Source: Burkholderiales bacterium JOSHI_001 (GTDB lineage Bacteria; Pseudomonadota; Gammaproteobacteria; Burkholderiales; Burkholderiaceae_C). From it: a stretch of 64,000 bases of DNA. Within the stretch, counting starts at the first letter, position 1. Each line of letters begins with the position of its first letter. Shown here piece after piece: positions 61,389 to 64,000 of this stretch. Below the pieces are notes generated by a model. It did not search any database and was not told the DNA's origin. It saw only the letters and a program-made list of their open reading frames with translations. The translations under genes were made by a program, and so were the position numbers. The stretch spans positions 1,232,921 through 1,296,920 of the forward strand of contig CM001438.1 in assembly GCA_000244995.1 (NCBI GenBank), read 5' to 3'.

Positions 61389-62626
61389 GTGCCCAGCCGT
61401 GCGAGCGCGGCGTCCAGGTCGTCCAGCACCTCCTGCAGCCGCTGCAGCGGCAGCGCCAAGGCGGCGTCCGGCATGTCGCCGCGGCCGGGCGGCAGCAGCC
61501 GGGCCTGCGGGTCGTCCAGCGCCGCGTCGTCCAGTGCCAGGCCATGGCGCGCCAGGCTGCGGTTCAGCGTGCCGCGGCGGCTGCGCAGGTCGGCCCGCGT
61601 GGCCTGGTAGGCATGTTCGGCCAGCGCGCGGCGCTGCGAGGTGGAAAACAGGTTGGCGCTGAAGAGTTCGCTGTCGCGCTGGTCGGGTTCGAACAGCAGC
61701 ACGTCGGCGTTCGGGTGGCTGCGCTGGTAGCCGCGCAGGCCCATCTCCAGGCGTGAATGGATCAGCGAGCGGAAGGTCTGGCTCAGCACCACCGGCAGGC
61801 CGCCTTCCACCAGCGCGGGGATGGGACGGCGCCGGCCGCGACCCGGACGGCCCACGCGGTGGGTGGCGGCCAGGCTGGCGTCGAAGGGCACCAGCGGGTT
61901 CAGGCACAGCAGCAGGTCCACGCCCTGGTCCAGCAGCACGCTGGCGTGCAGGGTCTTCTTCAGCGCCCCGTCCACGTACCAGCGGCCCTTGATGTTCACC
62001 GGCGGAAACAGCCCCGGCAGCGCGGCGCTGGCGGTGGCGGCCAGGGAAATGGGCACATCGTCCCAGCCCGGCTGGCCGAAAGGCGCGGCGTCGCCGGTGT
62101 CCAGGTCGGTGGCGACGATGACCAGGTGGCGCTTCAACTGGCGGAAATCATCGGTGCGGCCGGGGGCGGACAGCACCGAAGCCAGGCGCTCGCGCAGCGG
62201 TGCGTTGCTGAACAGCCCGGCCGGCAGTGCGCGGCCCAGCTGTTCCACCGCGCCCAGCAGCGAACGCCGGCCGCTGGCCACGCGCCACAGCGCGCGCCCG
62301 GCCAAGCCGGGCAGCTGGACCGCGCGGGCCAGGTACTCGGCCACTGCCGGGCGGTAGAACAGGTGCGGGGCGATGACATCCGGCGACGCCGGGTCGTTCT
62401 CGATGAAGGCGGCGCACAGCCGCCGCGGCGTCAGGCCGTTGGCCAGCGTGGCGGCGACGATGGCGCCCGCCGACACGCCCACGTAGCCCTGCAGCGCGGT
62501 GAAGTCCAGCGCCGGCAGGGCTTCTTCCAGCGCGCACAGCGCGCCGATTTCATAGATGGCGCCCAGCGGCCCGCCGCCAGCCAGGGCCAGGCCGACGCGG
62601 GGTGCGGAGGCGCTGGCCAGTGCCAC
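61373..62626 (-). CDS. Patatin-like phospholipase
   Basis: 417 residues from GTG 62626 (weak ribosome-binding site). Patatin domain: oxyanion loop GGGPLG (17-22), nucleophile Ser52 in GVSAG (50-54), catalytic Asp219 in DGALKK. The C-terminal ~120 residues are Arg/Leu-rich and less conserved. Family acts as lipid acyl hydrolases; in PHA and lipid storing bacteria some are linked to granules. Neighbouring phasin gene fits a lipid or granule role, but this is inference. Confidence 0.88.
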   Translation of the reverse strand: MALASASAPRVGLALAGGGPLGAIYEIGALCALEEALPALDFTALQGYVGVSAGAIVAATLANGLTPRRLCAAFIENDPASPDVIAPHLFYRPAVAEYLARAVQLPGLAGRALWRVASGRRSLLGAVEQLGRALPAGLFSNAPLRERLASVLSAPGRTDDFRQLKRHLVIVATDLDTGDAAPFGQPGWDDVPISLAATASAALPGLFPPVNIKGRWYVDGALKKTLHASVLLDQGVDLLLCLNPLVPFDASLAATHRVGRPGRGRRRPIPALVEGGLPVVLSQTFRSLIHSRLEMGLRGYQRSHPNADVLLFEPDQRDSELFSANLFSTSQRRALAEHAYQATRADLRSRRGTLNRSLARHGLALDDAALDDPQARLLPPGRGDMPDAALALPLQRLQEVLDDLDAALARLGTQPAR

Positions 62627-62646
62627 GGTTCAGGCTTTCGGGCAGG

Positions 62647-63174
62647 TCACGCGGCCTTCTTGGCGGCACGCTTGGCGGGCGCCTTGGCCGGGGCCTTGGC
62701 GGCGACCGTCTTCACCGCGGCTTTCGGTGCCGCAGCCACCTTGCCTTTGGACAGCTGGGCCACCGCGGCGGCCAGTTCGTCCACCCGCGCGGCCAGGGCG
62801 GCCACGTCCTTGGCGGTGGGCGCGCCCAGCTTGGACATGGCGCGCGCGGTGCGCTCTTCGAAGATGGATTCCAGCTTGTCCCACTGCGCGCCGGCCTTGG
62901 CGCCCACGTCGCCGGCCATGGCGGACATCTTGCCCGTCACGCCCGACAGGCGGTCTTCGGCCAGGCTCTGCGTCTTGCGCTGCAGGTTGCTGCCTTCCTT
63001 GATCAGCGCTTCATAGACCTTGCCGCCTTCGGCCTGGGCCTTGGAAAACGCGCCCAGGCCGGCCAGCCAGATTTGCTGTGCGGAGTCCTTGACGGTCTGG
63101 GCCAGCTGGCTGTCCAGCAGGCCGGCGGCGGAGGTGGCCTTCTTGTCGGCCAGCTTCTGGAGCTTCTTGACCAT
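62647..63174 (-). CDS. Phasin family protein (PhaI/PhaF type)
   Basis: 175 residues; AAGGA upstream. Amphipathic helical N-terminal part (LLDSQLAQTVKDSAQQIWLAGLGAFSKAQAEGGKVYEALI) matches the polyhydroxyalkanoate granule-associated protein family (quoted core: QQIWLAGLGAFSKAQAEGGK), then a coiled-coil leucine-zipper-like segment VAALAARVDELAAAVAQLSK and a Lys/Ala/Pro-rich tail (AKAPAKAPAKRAAKKA) like histone H1, as in PhaF, which binds DNA. It coats PHA granules and may tie them to the chromosome. Confidence 0.9.
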   Translation of the reverse strand: MVKKLQKLADKKATSAAGLLDSQLAQTVKDSAQQIWLAGLGAFSKAQAEGGKVYEALIKEGSNLQRKTQSLAEDRLSGVTGKMSAMAGDVGAKAGAQWDKLESIFEERTARAMSKLGAPTAKDVAALAARVDELAAAVAQLSKGKVAAAPKAAVKTVAAKAPAKAPAKRAAKKAA

Positions 63175-63240
63175 GGCGATGAATCCTTCTTGGTGGGTTG
63201 AACGCGGTGGTGGGCACCTGCCCCCACCATGAGCCAGTGT

Positions 63241-63310
63241 AGGCAGCGCCCCTTGGGGCGGCAGCCTAATCGCGGCCGAGGCCGCTGCGCAGGCGCCTGC
63301 CCTTGGGGTT
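63241..63310. repeat. GC-rich hairpin cluster between phasin and reductase genes
   Basis: CGCCCC-TT-GGGGCG (63247-63260) and a following block ending in gcctgcccttgggg have the same TTGGGG core as the repeat at 17253-17329. It lies in the 218-base divergent gap and may be part of the same intergenic repeat family. The rest of the gap shows no clear promoter. Confidence 0.4.
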
Positions 63311-63357
63311 AGCGCGCAACAGCCTGCCGGGGGGAATGTTGAAGAATCGGTCCCTTG

Positions 63358-63375
63358 TGCCCGGGCCCCCGGGCA
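63358..63375. promoter_or_regulatory. Perfect hairpin before the reductase ribosome-binding site
   Basis: TGCCCGGG-CC-CCCGGGCA, 8-base arms with a 2-base loop, ends 5 bases before the AGGAGGAG ribosome-binding site (63381-63388). It could be an operator or, in the mRNA, a translation-affecting stem. Its presence is direct; its role is guesswork. Confidence 0.35.
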
Positions 63376-63392
63376 GCAGCAGGAGGAGCCCC

Positions 63393-64000
63393 ATGCAGTA
63401 TTTCGTCACCGGAGCCACCGGCTTCATTGGCAAGCGCCTGGTCAAGGCGCTGCTGGCGCGGCGCGGCGCCACCGTGTATTTCCTGGTGCGCCCGGGCAGC
63501 GAAGGCAAGGTGGGCGACCTGCTGGCGCATTGGGGCGTGTCGAAAACGCGCGCCATCGCCGTCAGCGGCGACCTCACCGAGAAGAAACTGGGCGTGGCGG
63601 CCGATCAGATCAAGGCCTTGAAGGGGCAGATCGACGCGGTGTACCACCTGGCCGCGGTCTACGACCTGAAGGCCGACGAAGAAAGCCAGGTGCGCGTGAA
63701 CGTGGAAGGCACACGCAACGTGGTCGAATTTGCCCAGGCCGTGCAGGCCAAGCACCTGCACCATGTGTCCAGCATCGCCGCCGCAGGCCTGTACGAAGGC
63801 GTGTTCCGCGAGGACATGTTCAGCGAGGCCGAGAACCTGGAACACCCGTACTTCATGACCAAGCACGAGAGCGAAAAGATCGTGCGCACCGAATGCAAGC
63901 TGCCTTGGACGGTGTACCGCCCGGCCATGGTGGTGGGCGACTCCGAAACCGGCGAGATGGACAAGATCGACGGCCCCTACTACTTCTTCAAGGCCATCCA
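63393..64000 (+). CDS. Fatty acyl-CoA reductase (Marinobacter FAR type), N-terminal part, cut by window end
   Basis: 202 codons visible and still open at the edge. NADPH-binding GATGFIG at 7-13, HHVSSIAAAGLYEG, Tyr153-x3-Lys157 in YFMTKHESEK, and ETGEMDKIDGPYYFFK. The order and wording match, from memory, the N-terminal domain of the ~660-residue Marinobacter Maqu_2507 reductase, which turns acyl-CoA into fatty alcohol. AGGAGGAG precedes ATG 63393. Whether the second, C-terminal SDR domain follows cannot be seen. If correct, it supplies alcohols for the wax synthase at 48.9 kb. Confidence 0.85.
   Translation, partial: MQYFVTGATGFIGKRLVKALLARRGATVYFLVRPGSEGKVGDLLAHWGVSKTRAIAVSGDLTEKKLGVAADQIKALKGQIDAVYHLAAVYDLKADEESQVRVNVEGTRNVVEFAQAVQAKHLHHVSSIAAAGLYEGVFREDMFSEAENLEHPYFMTKHESEKIVRTECKLPWTVYRPAMVVGDSETGEMDKIDGPYYFFKAI

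Overview
The window is GC-rich and very densely coded. Genes commonly abut or overlap by 1-4 bases, and only one gap exceeds 300 bases. Gene content and order point to a betaproteobacterium of the order Burkholderiales, most likely the Rubrivivax/Leptothrix/Ideonella/Roseateles side of that order. The clues are the orders pilQ..aroK-aroB-dgt..gltB-gltD and dusB-fis-purH..ruvC, an mlaFEDACB cluster, a PEP-CTERM protein, polyhydroxyalkanoate granule proteins and orphan TctC-type binding proteins. This assignment is inference from content; no rRNA or tRNA gene was seen.

Layout. 0-13.5 kb (+ strand): the pilQ 3' end, a large bacterial-Ig (Big-1-like) lipoprotein, shikimate genes aroK and aroB, a dGTPase-like HD hydrolase, a REP-associated tyrosine transposase, and glutamate synthase gltB-gltD. 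13.7-17.6 kb: the complete Mla phospholipid-transport set mlaF-E-D-A-C-B. 17.6-27.6 kb: a hexose-phosphate block. zwf and a HexR/RpiR regulator lie on the minus strand; divergent from them are a three-gene ABC importer usually labelled ferric iron, transaldolase, phosphoglucose isomerase and a YihX-like HAD phosphatase. 27.7-29.4 kb: panB-panC. 29.4-36.5 kb (minus strand): a PEP-CTERM protein, an orphan hydrogenase-type cytochrome b, a chemoreceptor with a membrane-embedded sensor, two peptidase-type hydrolases and a Leu/Ile/Val-type binding protein. 36.6-40.2 kb: a molybdopterin oxidoreductase, a lipoprotein peptidase and a PHA-system protein. 40.2-43.3 kb: a LysR regulator divergent from tartrate/D-malate dehydrogenase plus a TctC protein.

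43.3-48.5 kb is the most system-like part. A sigma-54 activator of the AcoR family is divergent from a Baeyer-Villiger monooxygenase and a serine esterase. The 342-base gap between them holds a textbook -24/-12 promoter and a 20-base perfect palindrome, so it looks like a self-contained ketone-to-ester-to-acid-plus-alcohol catabolic unit. 48.6-50.4 kb: an acyl-CoA-binding protein and a wax ester synthase/DGAT. 50.4-53.4 kb: poorly known membrane and exported proteins, one with nine membrane segments and a C-terminal Rossmann/TIR-like domain. 53.4-59.2 kb (minus strand): a dienelactone hydrolase, then the dusB-fis-purH-plsC-cdsA-like-ruvC operon. 59.3-64 kb: a YqaA-like membrane protein, an M32 carboxypeptidase, a patatin, a phasin, and the start of a fatty acyl-CoA reductase cut by the window end.

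How the genes fit together. Two ideas go beyond ordinary annotation. First, the importer inside the zwf/tal/pgi/hexR block lacks the tandem-tyrosine ferric signature and may carry sugar phosphates, as AfuABC does. Second, the fatty acyl-CoA reductase, wax synthase and acyl-CoA-binding protein together would allow wax ester storage alongside PHA storage.
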